This document shows positions 1 through 7,500 of a DNA stretch of 8,957 bases, piece by piece; position 1 is the stretch's first letter, and the number at the start of each line of letters is the position of its first letter. Origin of the DNA: JBDTMT01 sp033764095 (GTDB taxonomy: Bacteria; Desulfobacterota; Binatia; HRBIN30; CADEER01); the NCBI GenBank assembly GCA_033764095.1, contig JANRJF010000159.1:1-8957 (forward strand), read 5' to 3'. The notes below the pieces were generated by a model that was not told where the DNA came from, made no database searches, and worked only from the letters and a program-made list of their open reading frames with translations. The position numbers and the translations under genes were made by a program.

Positions 1-701
1 CGGCCGCGGTGCGGCATGCCCATGATCGTCTCGTCGACGCCGGCCGAGCCGGCGTCCTCGATCAGTACGTCGAGCAGCGGGATCAGCGCCTCGGCGCCCT
101 CCAGCGAGAAGCGCTTCTGGCCGACGTACTTGGTGCCGAGAAACTCCTCGAAGCCGGTGGCGACGTTGAGCTTGTCGAAGATGCGGCGGCGGTCGTCGTC
201 GCTCAGCTGCGGGCGGTTGAGCGACGGCTCCATGCGCTCCTTCAGCCAGTCGCGCTGCGCCTTGTCGGAGATGTACATGTACTCGACCGCGAAGGTGCCG
301 CAGTAGGTGGCGCGCAGCTGCGCGATGAGCTCGCGCAGCGTCGTCTCGGAGTGGCCGCGGAAGTTGCACTGGATGGTGCGGTCGAGGTCGCTCTCGGCAA
401 AGGCGAACTGCGAGAGGTCGAGCAGCGGGTGCTCTTTGAGATTGCCGCCGAGCGGGTTGAGGTCGGCGATCAGATGGCCGAGCTCACGGAAGGTGTGGAT
501 CAGGTCGTAGATCCCGATGACGCGTTCCGCCTGGCTCGCCGAGATCGGCGGCGTCGCCGGGCGCCTGCCGTCGGCGCCGATCTCGAAGCCGGCGAAGAAA
601 TGGGCCCAGTCGGCGCCGACCGCGGCCGGATCGCGCTGGTACTGCCGGTACAGGTCTTCGATGTAGTCGGGGTTTGCCCGCAGGATGAAATCCAGATCCA
701 T
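1..701 (-). CDS. sucA: 2-oxoglutarate dehydrogenase E1 component, N-terminal part (3' end outside window)
   Basis: Thiamine-diphosphate-dependent E1 subunit of the 2-oxoglutarate dehydrogenase complex; it decarboxylates 2-oxoglutarate and passes the succinyl group to the E2 lipoyl domain in the TCA cycle (cytoplasm). 233 residues are visible of a protein usually about 930 long. Seen: an N-terminal segment starting MDLDFILRANPDYIEDLYRQ, with the pattern of the E1o N-terminal helix that anchors to the complex; then HPLLDL near residue 93; the family block FAVEYMYISDKAQRDWLKER; GFEEFLGTKYVGQKRFSLEG; and MGMPHRG at the window edge, the start of the ThDP-binding core. The ATG at 699-701 is chosen because AAGGAGGA (711-718 on the complement) lies 9 bases upstream. 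It is divergent from olsB across 273 bases. The frame is open to the window edge. Family assignment is firm; the gene symbol follows from the E1o-specific N-terminal segment, which pyruvate dehydrogenase E1 lacks. Confidence 0.95.
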   Translation of the reverse strand, partial: MDLDFILRANPDYIEDLYRQYQRDPAAVGADWAHFFAGFEIGADGRRPATPPISASQAERVIGIYDLIHTFRELGHLIADLNPLGGNLKEHPLLDLSQFAFAESDLDRTIQCNFRGHSETTLRELIAQLRATYCGTFAVEYMYISDKAQRDWLKERMEPSLNRPQLSDDDRRRIFDKLNVATGFEEFLGTKYVGQKRFSLEGAEALIPLLDVLIEDAGSAGVDETIMGMPHRG

Positions 702-861
702 GTCGCCGCCTCCTCCTTGCGCGGCGTCTGCACAGCCTAGCAGACCGCGACCGGAATACACCCGGTGACGCCGCAGAAGGGGCGTGCCCAGCGCCCCAAC
801 CACCGCCGGCAGACCTACGCGGCGGGACGGGGTGACGCAAGCCGAGTTCGGCCACGGGCGC

Positions 862-873
862 GTGTCGCGACAC
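862..873. promoter_or_regulatory. Perfect 12-bp palindrome, possible operator
   Basis: GTGTCGCGACAC is fully self-complementary and lies in the divergent sucA/olsB region, directly next to the most upstream Pho-like unit (CCGTCAT, 873-879). It could bind a dimeric regulator of either gene. I do not recognise the regulator. A 12-bp palindrome has an estimated chance of a few percent in a region this long, so support is weak. Confidence 0.2.
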
Positions 874-905
874 CGTCATGCCGATTTCGCCCCCTGTTCA
901 CTGCG

Positions 906-939
906 CGGTCATCCCTCTGTCACGTCGGCTCCCTACCGT
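906..939 (+). promoter_or_regulatory. Putative PhoB-dependent promoter of olsBA (Pho box plus -10)
   Basis: CGGTCAT (906-912), CCCT (913-916) and CTGTCAC (917-923) match the 18-bp Pho box consensus CTGTCATAAATCTGTCAC at 14 of 18 positions; the two 7-mers match at 6/7 and 7/7. A TACCGT hexamer (934-939) begins 10 bases after the box, the spacing known for PhoB-activated promoters in which the Pho box replaces the -35. Further GTCA-like cores lie in 11-bp phase upstream: CCGTCAT at 873-879 (three 11-bp steps from 906) and a weak unit at 895-901. A start site near 946 would give a leader of about 30 bases with the ribosome-binding site at 965-972. Phosphate-starvation control of ornithine-lipid synthesis is known in rhizobia; its use here is inferred from sequence. 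Confidence 0.6.
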
Positions 940-974
940 GCGGGCGTATGGCGGGGTGGAGGTTGGAGGTGACG

Positions 975-1727
975 ATGCACAGTGAACCGAATCTGTTCCC
1001 AGCCGCCGAGGCGCCCTTCGATGTGCGCCTGGCCGAGACCGCAGACGAGCTGCGGCAGGCGCAGCGCCTGCGCTACGAAGTCTTCGGTGTCGAGCTCGGC
1101 GCGCGATTGCCGGAGGCGGTCAACGGACTCGACGCCGACCGCTTCGATGCCCGCTGCGATCACCTGCTGGTGTGCGAGCGCGCCAGCCGCCGGGTGGTCG
1201 GGACCTATCGCATGCTGCCGCCGCAACGGGCCGCGGCTGGCGACTGGTACTGCGCCGACGAGTTCGACTGCCGTCGCCTGCTGGCGCACCGCGCCGGCAT
1301 CATCGAGCTGGGGCGCGCCTGCGTCGCGCCCGAGTACCGCACCGGCCTGGTGATCGCGCTGCTCTGGGCCGGGGTGATGCGCTACGTGCAGGCCTGCGGC
1401 GCGACCCACGTCATCGGCTGCGCCAGCCTCGACACCGCCGACGGCGGCCACCTCGCCGCTACCATCTGCCGGCGCCTGCTGCGCGATCATCTGGCACCGC
1501 CGCAGTGGCGGGTGACGCCCAGGCGCGCCTTCGTGCTGGAGGGCTGGCGCGAGATCGAGAACGCGCCGCTGCCGGCGCTGATCAAGGGCTACCTGCGGCT
1601 CGGCGCCGAAGTCTGCGGCGAACCGGCCTGGGATCCCGACTTTCGCACCGCGGACCTGCTGGTCCGCCTGGAGGTGGCGCGTGCGAATCCGCGCTATGTC
1701 GACCGTCTACTCCGCGCCGCGGCCTGA
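975..1727 (+). CDS. olsB: L-ornithine N-alpha-acyltransferase (lyso-ornithine lipid synthesis)
   Basis: Probable first enzyme of ornithine-lipid synthesis: it transfers a 3-hydroxyacyl chain from acyl-carrier protein to the alpha-amino group of ornithine, giving lyso-ornithine lipid at the inner membrane. The 250-residue product has the GNAT-like fold of the OlsB/hemolysin-like family (Acetyltransf_5): LRYEVF at residues 32-37, CDHLLVCE at 61-68, VVGTYRML at 74-81, ELGRACVAPEYR at 111-122 followed by a Leu/Trp helix, and a GCASL block near 148-152. Length is close to that usual for OlsB. The ATG at 975 is chosen because GGAGGTGA (965-972) precedes it; the frame stays open upstream to 765, and an ATG at 948 and a GTG at 969 are less likely starts. 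The 3' end overlaps the next acyltransferase, the classical olsB-olsA order, which strongly supports the call. The Pho box upstream suggests induction by phosphate limitation. Family membership is clear; ornithine as acceptor is inferred from family and context. Confidence 0.85.
   Translation: MHSEPNLFPAAEAPFDVRLAETADELRQAQRLRYEVFGVELGARLPEAVNGLDADRFDARCDHLLVCERASRRVVGTYRMLPPQRAAAGDWYCADEFDCRRLLAHRAGIIELGRACVAPEYRTGLVIALLWAGVMRYVQACGATHVIGCASLDTADGGHLAATICRRLLRDHLAPPQWRVTPRRAFVLEGWREIENAPLPALIKGYLRLGAEVCGEPAWDPDFRTADLLVRLEVARANPRYVDRLLRAAA
1670..1677 (+). promoter_or_regulatory. Ribosome-binding site inside olsB that decides the olsA start
   Basis: GGAGGTGG lies within the last codons of olsB. 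It is 3 bases before the GTG at 1681 (6 bases counted from GGAGG), ideal for that start. The alternative ATG at 1696 has no purine-rich sequence at a usable distance. This favours a GTG start, a 47-base overlap with olsB and translational coupling. Confidence 0.6.
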
Positions 1728-2508
1728 GACCGCGCTGCCGGCGCAGGTCGGGCGCGTCGCCCGCCTGTTCGCGCTGCTGCTGCAGATGTGGCTCGCCGCG
1801 CGCCTCGCGGCGCCGCAGCTCGGCGAAGCGCAGCGCGCCCGCCTGATGCGGTACTGGGCGCGGCGCTTCCTGCGCACGCTCGGCGTCGAGGTGCAGGTGC
1901 GCGGCACGCCGCCGCGCCGCGACGAGCCGACTCTGATGGTCGCCAACCATGTCTCGTGGCTCGACACCTACGCCGTACACACCGTCGAGGCGGCGCGCTT
2001 CGTCGCCAAGTCGGAGGTCGCCACCTGGCCGATCATCGGCATCATCGCGCAGCGCTTCGGCACGGTGTTCATCCAGCGCCGCTCCTGCCGCGCCGCCGCA
2101 CGCACCGTCGGCGCGCTGGCGCAGCTGCTCTGCCAGGGCCGCTCGGTGGCGGTGTTTCCGGAGGCGACCACCAGCGACGGACGCGGCCTGCTGCCGTTCT
2201 ACCCGGCGATGTTCCAGTCCGCCGTGCTCACCGGTGCGCGCGTGCAGCCGGTGGCGATGCGCTACCGCGACGACAACGGCGCGCCCACCGAGCTGGCCAA
2301 CTTCGTCGGCGAGATGTCGGTGCTCGATTCGCTGCGCAACATCCTCGCGGCACCGCGCCTGATGGTCGAGGTGGTGTTCTGTGCGCCGATCGACCCGAAC
2401 GGCATGACCCGGCGCGAGCTCGCCGCGGCGTCGCGCGGTGCGATCGCCGTGGCTCTGGGGGTCGAGCTCGCCGCGCCGGAAGACCGTCCGCTGCCGCGTG
2501 CCGCGTGA
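1681..2508 (+). CDS. olsA: Lyso-ornithine lipid O-acyltransferase (PlsC-like)
   Basis: Second enzyme of ornithine-lipid synthesis: it esterifies the 3-hydroxy group of lyso-ornithine lipid with a second acyl chain at the inner membrane face. The 275-residue product carries the PlsC/LPLAT motifs: motif I NHVSWLD at residues 89-95 (the catalytic HX4D), motif II around FGTVFIQRR at 126-134, motif III FPEATTS at 159-165 and motif IV with P190. In motif III the usual EGT is EAT, a variant often seen in OlsA-like and related acyltransferases. A hydrophobic segment at about residues 25-44 (VARLFALLLQMWLAARL) fits membrane attachment. The start is GTG 1681, with ATG 1696 as alternative. The 47-base overlap with olsB implies one mRNA and coupled translation. 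A 1-acylglycerol-3-phosphate acyltransferase (PlsC) role cannot be excluded from motifs alone, but pairing with olsB makes OlsA the better call. Confidence 0.83.
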   Translation: MRIRAMSTVYSAPRPETALPAQVGRVARLFALLLQMWLAARLAAPQLGEAQRARLMRYWARRFLRTLGVEVQVRGTPPRRDEPTLMVANHVSWLDTYAVHTVEAARFVAKSEVATWPIIGIIAQRFGTVFIQRRSCRAAARTVGALAQLLCQGRSVAVFPEATTSDGRGLLPFYPAMFQSAVLTGARVQPVAMRYRDDNGAPTELANFVGEMSVLDSLRNILAAPRLMVEVVFCAPIDPNGMTRRELAAASRGAIAVALGVELAAPEDRPLPRAA

Positions 2509-2524
2509 CGCGCCGGCCTCGTCC

Positions 2525-2546
2525 CGCCCGCGTCGGCGAGCGGGCG
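2525..2546. terminator. Possible hairpin between converging olsA and PNPOx-like gene
   Basis: CGCCCGC (2525-2531) pairs with GCGGGCG (2540-2546) over an 8-base loop, 17 bases after the olsA stop codon. It sits in the convergent gap 2509-2609, where a terminator is expected. There is no T-run on either side and GC-rich stems arise easily here, so termination is only a guess. Confidence 0.25.
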
Positions 2547-2609
2547 TGTGGTGCGCGATCGCGGGCGCGCCTCTACGCCTGGGCGTGACGGCACGCTCAT
2601 GGCTCACGC

Positions 2610-3146
2610 CTACACGTCGCGGCCGCGCATGGCGTAGATGCGGGTGACCTCGATCTCCAGGGCGACGGTGCGGCGCGGGCGGCCGCCCGCGCCGGGGCGG
2701 GTGTCGCGCAGGCTGTCGGGGATCTCGCGTGCGATGCCGTGCACGATCGCCGCGGCGCCGTGAGGTCCCCAGGTGGTCAGCGAGACGCGCGGGTTGCGCT
2801 GCAGGTCGCGGCGCCGCACGGCGGTCTCGTAGATCGTCGAGCGCAGCCGGCCGTCGACGAACTCGGCGTGTACCGGCGCGACATGCGGCGTGCCATCGGC
2901 GCCGCAGGTCGCCATCGCCTTCAGCCGCGCGCCGTTCCAGAAGGCGACGAAGGCGGCCGCGTCGAGGCGCCGCTCGACGTGGTCGAAGGTGTCGCGCACC
3001 GCCTGCCCGGCGCTGGCGCGGCTGCGGTCGATCACCGCCTGCAGCGCGGCGAGCGCCGCCGCCGGCCAGGTGCCGGGATCCTTCGCATCGGGTGGCGTCG
3101 CGGCGGCGAGCGGTAGCTTGCACGGCGGAGTCGTCGGTTCGCTCAT
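2610..3146 (-). CDS. Pyridoxamine 5'-phosphate oxidase-like split-barrel flavin-binding protein
   Basis: Product of 178 residues. Residues about 62-170 fit the split-barrel FMN- or F420-binding family: a strand pair with a G-D-G turn, ATCGADGTPHVAPVHAEFV (79-97), then STIYETAVRRRDLQRNPRV (103-121), in which the Arg/Lys-rich stretch before RNPRV is the usual cofactor-phosphate-binding site, and a final strand VALEIEVTRIYAM (161-173). Members reduce or oxidise small substrates or bind flavin or haem; the substrate cannot be told from sequence. The first 60 residues, Pro/Ala-rich and then helical, are an extension beyond the barrel. The start is ATG 3144-3146; only a weak AGAGAA precedes it. The frame is open upstream to 3296, but that extra part is low-complexity Arg/Pro sequence and covers a hairpin repeat, so it is probably not translated. 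It lies 82 bases after the HEAT-repeat gene on the same strand and converges with olsA. Confidence 0.75.
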   Translation of the reverse strand: MSEPTTPPCKLPLAAATPPDAKDPGTWPAAALAALQAVIDRSRASAGQAVRDTFDHVERRLDAAAFVAFWNGARLKAMATCGADGTPHVAPVHAEFVDGRLRSTIYETAVRRRDLQRNPRVSLTTWGPHGAAAIVHGIAREIPDSLRDTRPGAGGRPRRTVALEIEVTRIYAMRGRDV

Positions 3147-3190
3147 CGCACGTTCTCTAGCCTGCCGCGGCGCGCGACGACACCTCTGCT

Positions 3191-3215
3191 CCTTCCCCCG
3201 CGCCGCGGGGCAAGG
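3191..3215. repeat. GC-rich hairpin repeat between HEAT-repeat and PNPOx-like genes
   Basis: CCTTCCCCCGC (3191-3201) pairs with GCGGGGCAAGG (3205-3215) at 10 of 11 positions around a 3-base loop. On the minus strand the sequence from the HEAT-gene stop codon onward (3231 down to 3191) begins TGAACCCCCATCCCGGCC and runs straight into the hairpin. This layout is reminiscent of short dispersed intergenic repeats common in proteobacterial genomes. It has no T-run, so it may end, process or stabilise the minus-strand mRNA. Dispersal in this genome cannot be seen from one copy. Confidence 0.5.
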
Positions 3216-3228
3216 CCGGGATGGGGGT

Positions 3229-4467
3229 TCAATGTGCGTGCGGCCCCTGCCCGAGCGCCAGCCGCGCGAGGTCGCGCACCGTCGGCGTCGGGCCATCGGC
3301 CTGCAGGCGCTTCAGCGCATCGACTCCGGCCGGACCGGCGAGCGACAGCGCGGTGACGGCGCCGGCGGCCTGTGCGGGCACCTGACGCGCCGCCTGCTCC
3401 AGCGCCGGCACCGCCGGCGCGCCGAGCCGGCCGAGCGCGGCGGCGGCGGCGGCGCGCACCGGTGGGTCGCTGTCGGCCAGCACCGGCAGCGCGCCGTCTA
3501 CGCCCCATACGGTGCGTGAGGCGGCCAGCGCTTCGACGGCGGCGATGCGCACCGCTGGCGACACATCGCCGCGCGCCAGGCCGGGCAGGGTGCGCTCGGC
3601 CAGCGCGCCGCTGGCGTAGCGCGCCCCGACCGCACGCAGCGCGGCGTCCGGGTTGCCGAGCAGCGCCTCCGCCTGCGCCGGCGGCAGCCCGCCGCGAATC
3701 TCGCCGAGCGCCAACAGCGCCGGCGCCTGCAGCGGACCGGCCGATTTCGACAGCGTCTCGAGTTGCGGCGCGGCGGCGGCAAGCCGCGCAGTACCGGCGA
3801 GCTCGACGACCGTGCGGCGCAGCGGCAACGGGCGGCGATCCGACGCGGCGACCTGCATCAGCGTCGCGGTGGCGTCAGCCGTCAGCGCGGCGACCAGCGG
3901 CGGTGCGCCGACCAGACGCGCCAGCGCCGCCGCGCTCAGCGTGTCGCTGGCTGCCGCGGCCATCTGCGCCAATGCCGTCGCGCGGCGCGGCGGCGGCGCA
4001 TCGGCGGGCAGGCGCAGGTAGTCGGTGAGCTGTTGCAGATCGACGGCGGGCGGATCGCGCTGCAGCGCGTCGCCGTCGGCGCCGACGACGTGCAGGTCGG
4101 GTCGTTCGCGCCCGCGCGCGCGCCACAGCGAGCTGGTCGGCAGCGCGTCGAGTGCCAGCAGCACGCGCTCGCCTTCCTTCAGTCGCGGCGGTCGGGCGCG
4201 GGCGAGCTCCTCCCAGGCAATGTCGATGTCGGTGTTCGGCTTGGCCGTGCCGCGCAGCGCCTGGCTGACGCGCAGGGTGGTGACATAGGCGCTGGCGTCG
4301 AGCCGGGTCACCGCGCCGACGCGGCCGACCACCACCAGCGGCGCCTGCTCCGCCGCGGCGAGCAGCGCCAGCGTCGGATCGCACTCGCCGCCGTGCGCGG
4401 TCGTCGTGGTGACCAGCAGCGCGAGCAGCAGCAGGCGGCGCGTGTTGGAGCGAGCGAGTGAGGCCAC
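3229..4467 (-). CDS. Exported HEAT-repeat protein, function unknown
   Basis: Product of 412 residues. A signal peptide is clear: basic start (MASLARSNTRR), hydrophobic core (LLLLALLVTTTTA, 12-24) and a likely cleavage site after A24 or soon after, so the mature protein acts in the periplasm or outside. After C29, residues 40-110 (APLVVVGRVGAV, then TTLRVSQALRG) have the pattern of a small OB/NTR-like beta domain; that is a tentative reading. Residues about 225-405 form Ala/Leu-rich helical HEAT-type repeats, for example SPAVRIAAVEALAAS and PPVRAAAAAALGRLGAPAV, typical of protein-protein scaffolds. No catalytic motif is seen. The start is GTG at 4465-4467; it is the only possible upstream start, because an in-frame TAA lies at 4471-4473 and no ATG, GTG or TTG follows in the signal peptide. 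The GTG and first codons lie in a long inverted repeat, with no Shine-Dalgarno sequence. It follows the metallohydrolase gene by 104 bases on the same strand. Confidence 0.75.
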   Translation of the reverse strand: MASLARSNTRRLLLLALLVTTTTAHGGECDPTLALLAAAEQAPLVVVGRVGAVTRLDASAYVTTLRVSQALRGTAKPNTDIDIAWEELARARPPRLKEGERVLLALDALPTSSLWRARGRERPDLHVVGADGDALQRDPPAVDLQQLTDYLRLPADAPPPRRATALAQMAAAASDTLSAAALARLVGAPPLVAALTADATATLMQVAASDRRPLPLRRTVVELAGTARLAAAAPQLETLSKSAGPLQAPALLALGEIRGGLPPAQAEALLGNPDAALRAVGARYASGALAERTLPGLARGDVSPAVRIAAVEALAASRTVWGVDGALPVLADSDPPVRAAAAAALGRLGAPAVPALEQAARQVPAQAAGAVTALSLAGPAGVDALKRLQADGPTPTVRDLARLALGQGPHAH

Positions 4468-4557
4468 GGATTACACGGATCTCACGGAGGGGAACTTGAT
4501 GAATCGAGTAGTATTCAGCTCCGTGAAATCCGCGTAATCCGTGGCCTCGCTCGTTCG
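4451..4557. repeat. Long inverted repeat (39-bp arms, 29-base spacer) between metallohydrolase and HEAT-repeat genes
   Basis: Arm 4451-4489 is the near-perfect reverse complement of arm 4519-4557: 35 of 39 positions pair, and the four exceptions are G:T or A:C type. The inner part of each arm, read toward the spacer, is a 9-base periodic sequence (CACGGATTA, CACGGATCT or CGCGGATTT, CACGGAG). The spacer holds a small nested stem, TGAAT (4500-4504) with ATTCA (4513-4517). The spacer is visibly less GC-rich than the flanking genes, which suggests an inserted element. Minus-strand RNA would fold into a very stable hairpin 14 bases beyond the metallohydrolase stop codon, and this hairpin contains the GTG start of the HEAT-repeat gene. 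I recognise the CACGGATTACRCGGAT style as reminiscent of repeats in environmental bacterial genomes, but cannot name a family. Confidence 0.85.
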
Positions 4558-4571
4558 CCCGAAGACGCGGC

Positions 4572-7500
4572 TCAGCGCGTGAACCCGGGCACGCCGTCGA
4601 CGTCGGCGTACAGTGCGTTGCTGAAGCCGAGCGACAGCACGCCGCCCTCGCCGAGGTTGCCGTCGGTGAGCTCGGCGACCGTGGTGTTGGTCGCCGCGTT
4701 GAGATCGCCGGCGATGACCGGGAACATCGGCCGCGAGACGCCGTCGGTGCCCTTGGCGAGGACGACGAACCAGGTGTCGCGGTCGAGCGTGTAGGGGACC
4801 GAGATGGTTGCCTCGAAGCGCTCGGCGCCGGGCACATCGGGATCGACGACGACGCGCTCGACCGTGAAGTCGGCGCCGGCCGCCAGCACCAGGCTGGGCT
4901 CGGCCGCGTACAGCGTCGGCACGCCGTCGCGCGTGCGCGCCACCACGGTCGTGGCGTTGGCGTAGATCTCGATACGGTCGAAGGGCGCCCAGATCGGCGC
5001 CTGCACGCGCGCCTCGAGGATCACCTTGCCATTGCTGCTTGCGACGGTGGTGGCGCCCTCGAGGGTGAGATCGGCGCTGGCGCCCGAGCCGTCGTCGGCG
5101 CGCAGGCGCGGCGTGACGAAGGCGCCCTGACCGCCGATGGCGCGGCCGGCGGCGACGGCGCGCGCGCAGTCGGCTGGGTCGATCTCCGCCGGCTCGTCGG
5201 TCGGCGACGCGGTCCAGGTGCGCGCGCCGGCGGCGTTGATCGGCAGGAATTCGTGCGTGTCGGTGTCGGCGATGGCGGTGGTGATCAGGCCCTGGTTGAG
5301 CAGGTTGAACCACACGCCGATGCGCGTATCGAGGAACTCGCTCTGCTTGCCGCGGCTGGCGCCGTTCCACAGCTCCAGGGCGCGGAAGTGGACGTAGTCG
5401 TTGGGGCCGTTCGGATCGAGGCGGAAGCGCAACCGGTTCTCCGGCGTGATGCGCATGCGCGGCGGCACCTCCTTCGTGTCGATCAGCAGCGGATCGAAGG
5501 TGCTGTCGATGTGGTTGATCTGCATGATCGTGTCGGGAGTGCTGAGCGGGCCGTGCTCGGCCAGGTCGCGCATCGCCTCGAGCTCCAACCCGTAGGCGCC
5601 GTAGGCCTTGAACTCGCGGCCGGCCGGCGCTGCGCCGGCCCAGTCGGTCGAGCCGCCGGTGGCGCGGGCGAGATCGACCAGCAGCGGGTAGGCGTTGTAG
5701 TGGCCGTAATCCCAGGTGGTGACCTCCTCGCCGACGGTGGCGTGCACGTAGCGCTCGAAGGCGAGCTTGCGGATCGTCCCGGTGAGGTCGGTGTGGGCGT
5801 GGTGGTCGGTCATGACGATGTTGTCGACCCCCTCGCCGGCGAACTGGCGGACGCGATCGCCCTCCGGCACGCGCGAGTCGGCGCTGGCGATGCCGTGCAC
5901 GTGATAGTCCGACGACACGAAGCCGGTGGTATCGACGACGCGCGCCAGCTGCGCGGTGAAGCTGATCAGCCCCTCGCCGACGCTGCCGCTCTGCGTCACC
6001 TCGAACGGCACCTCGCGCTCCGAGTACTCGACGCCGCGCGAGACGGCGAGAACATAGGACCCCGGCTCGAGGTCGAACTGGATGGTGCCGTCGCTGTCGG
6101 TGTAGCCGATGTGCGTGTAGCCGTAGGGCAGCGCCTCGACCTGGTCGTAGAAGAGGCCGGTGCCGTCGGCGAACACCACCTTGGGGCTGGGATCGAAGCC
6201 GAGCACGCTGACACGCGCCGGCAGCGGCTGGTCGTTCTCGTCGACGACGGTCACCCGCACGATGCCGGTCGGCGGCAGGGCGACGTCCTGTGTCACGGTC
6301 TGGCCCTCGCCGAGGCTCAGCAAGTGGACCAGCGGCGTCGCGCCGCCGCCCTCGTACGGGGTGCCCGGGCGCTCGCCGGCCAGGCCGTACTCGCCCGGCG
6401 GCAGCGTGCCGCGGTAGCAGCCGTCGGCGCCGGTGACGAAGATCGTGGTGACGCTGTCGATGCTGCCGTCGGTCACATGGCCGACCGCGACACGCGCCTG
6501 CGGCGCCGGCGCGCCGCCGACCGTGACGCAGCCGCGCACGGTGCCGACCGGGAGGCCTTTCACCGCGTGCTCGAGGTCGGTGGCGTTGCTGCCGCTGCCG
6601 TCGCCGATGGCGAAATAGCGCGTGTAACTGTTGCTGCCGCCCGCCGGGACGAAGAACGACGGTGGGCCGCCGAGCACGACGCCGAGCACCGAGTTGCTCT
6701 GCATGACGTAGGACACGCCGGCGGCGGTGAAATAGCTGGAGCCGGGGATGGCGGCGCCGGCGATCGGCAGCGTCAGGTGGGCGTAGTCGACTCCCGCCGC
6801 TTCGCCGAAGCCGATGTAGCTCATGACGCCGAGGTTGCCGGTCAGCACCTCGCCGAGCCCCTTGCCGGTGCTCGCCCACTGCTCCACCTGGCCGGCGGCG
6901 TTGATGTAGTCGCCGACGAAGAAGCCGCGTTCGACGCTGTCGTTGTTGTACAGCGTCGTCACCATCTGCAGGTACGGCACGTCGGGCTCGAGGATGTATT
7001 CGGTGCAGCCCTCGACCTCGTAGTCCTGGTCGTCGGCGGCGGCCGGGAAGGGCAGCCCGCCGATGTCCTCGATGATGGTCGACGGGTTGACGAAGTCGAG
7101 CACGTCGTCGGGACCGCAGGTGCGGATGATCGCGGCGCTGTCGTCGCTGCCGTCGTTGACGATCTCGACCGTCTGCGCGTTGATCACCGTCTCGATCTGC
7201 ACCGCCGGTTGGATCTCCAGGAAGTTGTCCCTGCCTTCGTGGCCGACCAACTCGGCGTCGATCAGGTTTCCGCCGTAGGTGCCGACACTGTAGAGGTCGC
7301 GCTGCGGCGCGTTCTGGATGATGAAGCGCGCGACGTGGTTGGCGAGCAGCCAGTCGCCGACCTGACCGTCGGCGAGCGGTCCGCGGATCAGCTCGCCGGC
7401 GTCCTCGATGCGCTTGGCGATCACCTTGCCGGCCTCGACCGGGGTGCGCGTCGGCGTCGCCGTCGGCGTGTCGGTGTCGGCGGCGGTGGGGGTCGTGGTT

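Noticed and set aside
9..740. 243-codon open frame on the plus strand across sucA
   Set aside because: Antisense shadow; the minus strand reads a clear SucA N-terminus with its own ribosome-binding site.
726..745. Inverted repeat GTCTGC-N8-GCAGAC upstream of sucA, flanking a TAGGCT hexamer on the minus strand
   Set aside because: A 6-bp stem with free loop length is expected by chance in a region this size, and no good -35 lies at 16-18 bases from the hexamer.
765..974. 70-residue N-terminal extension of olsB
   Set aside because: Arg-rich, no resemblance to OlsB, crosses the Pho box and -10, and the good ribosome-binding site points to ATG 975.
3147..3296. 50-residue N-terminal extension of the PNPOx-like protein
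   Set aside because: Low-complexity Arg/Pro sequence that would translate the hairpin repeat and overlap the end of the HEAT-repeat gene; ATG 3146 begins the part with a protein-like pattern.
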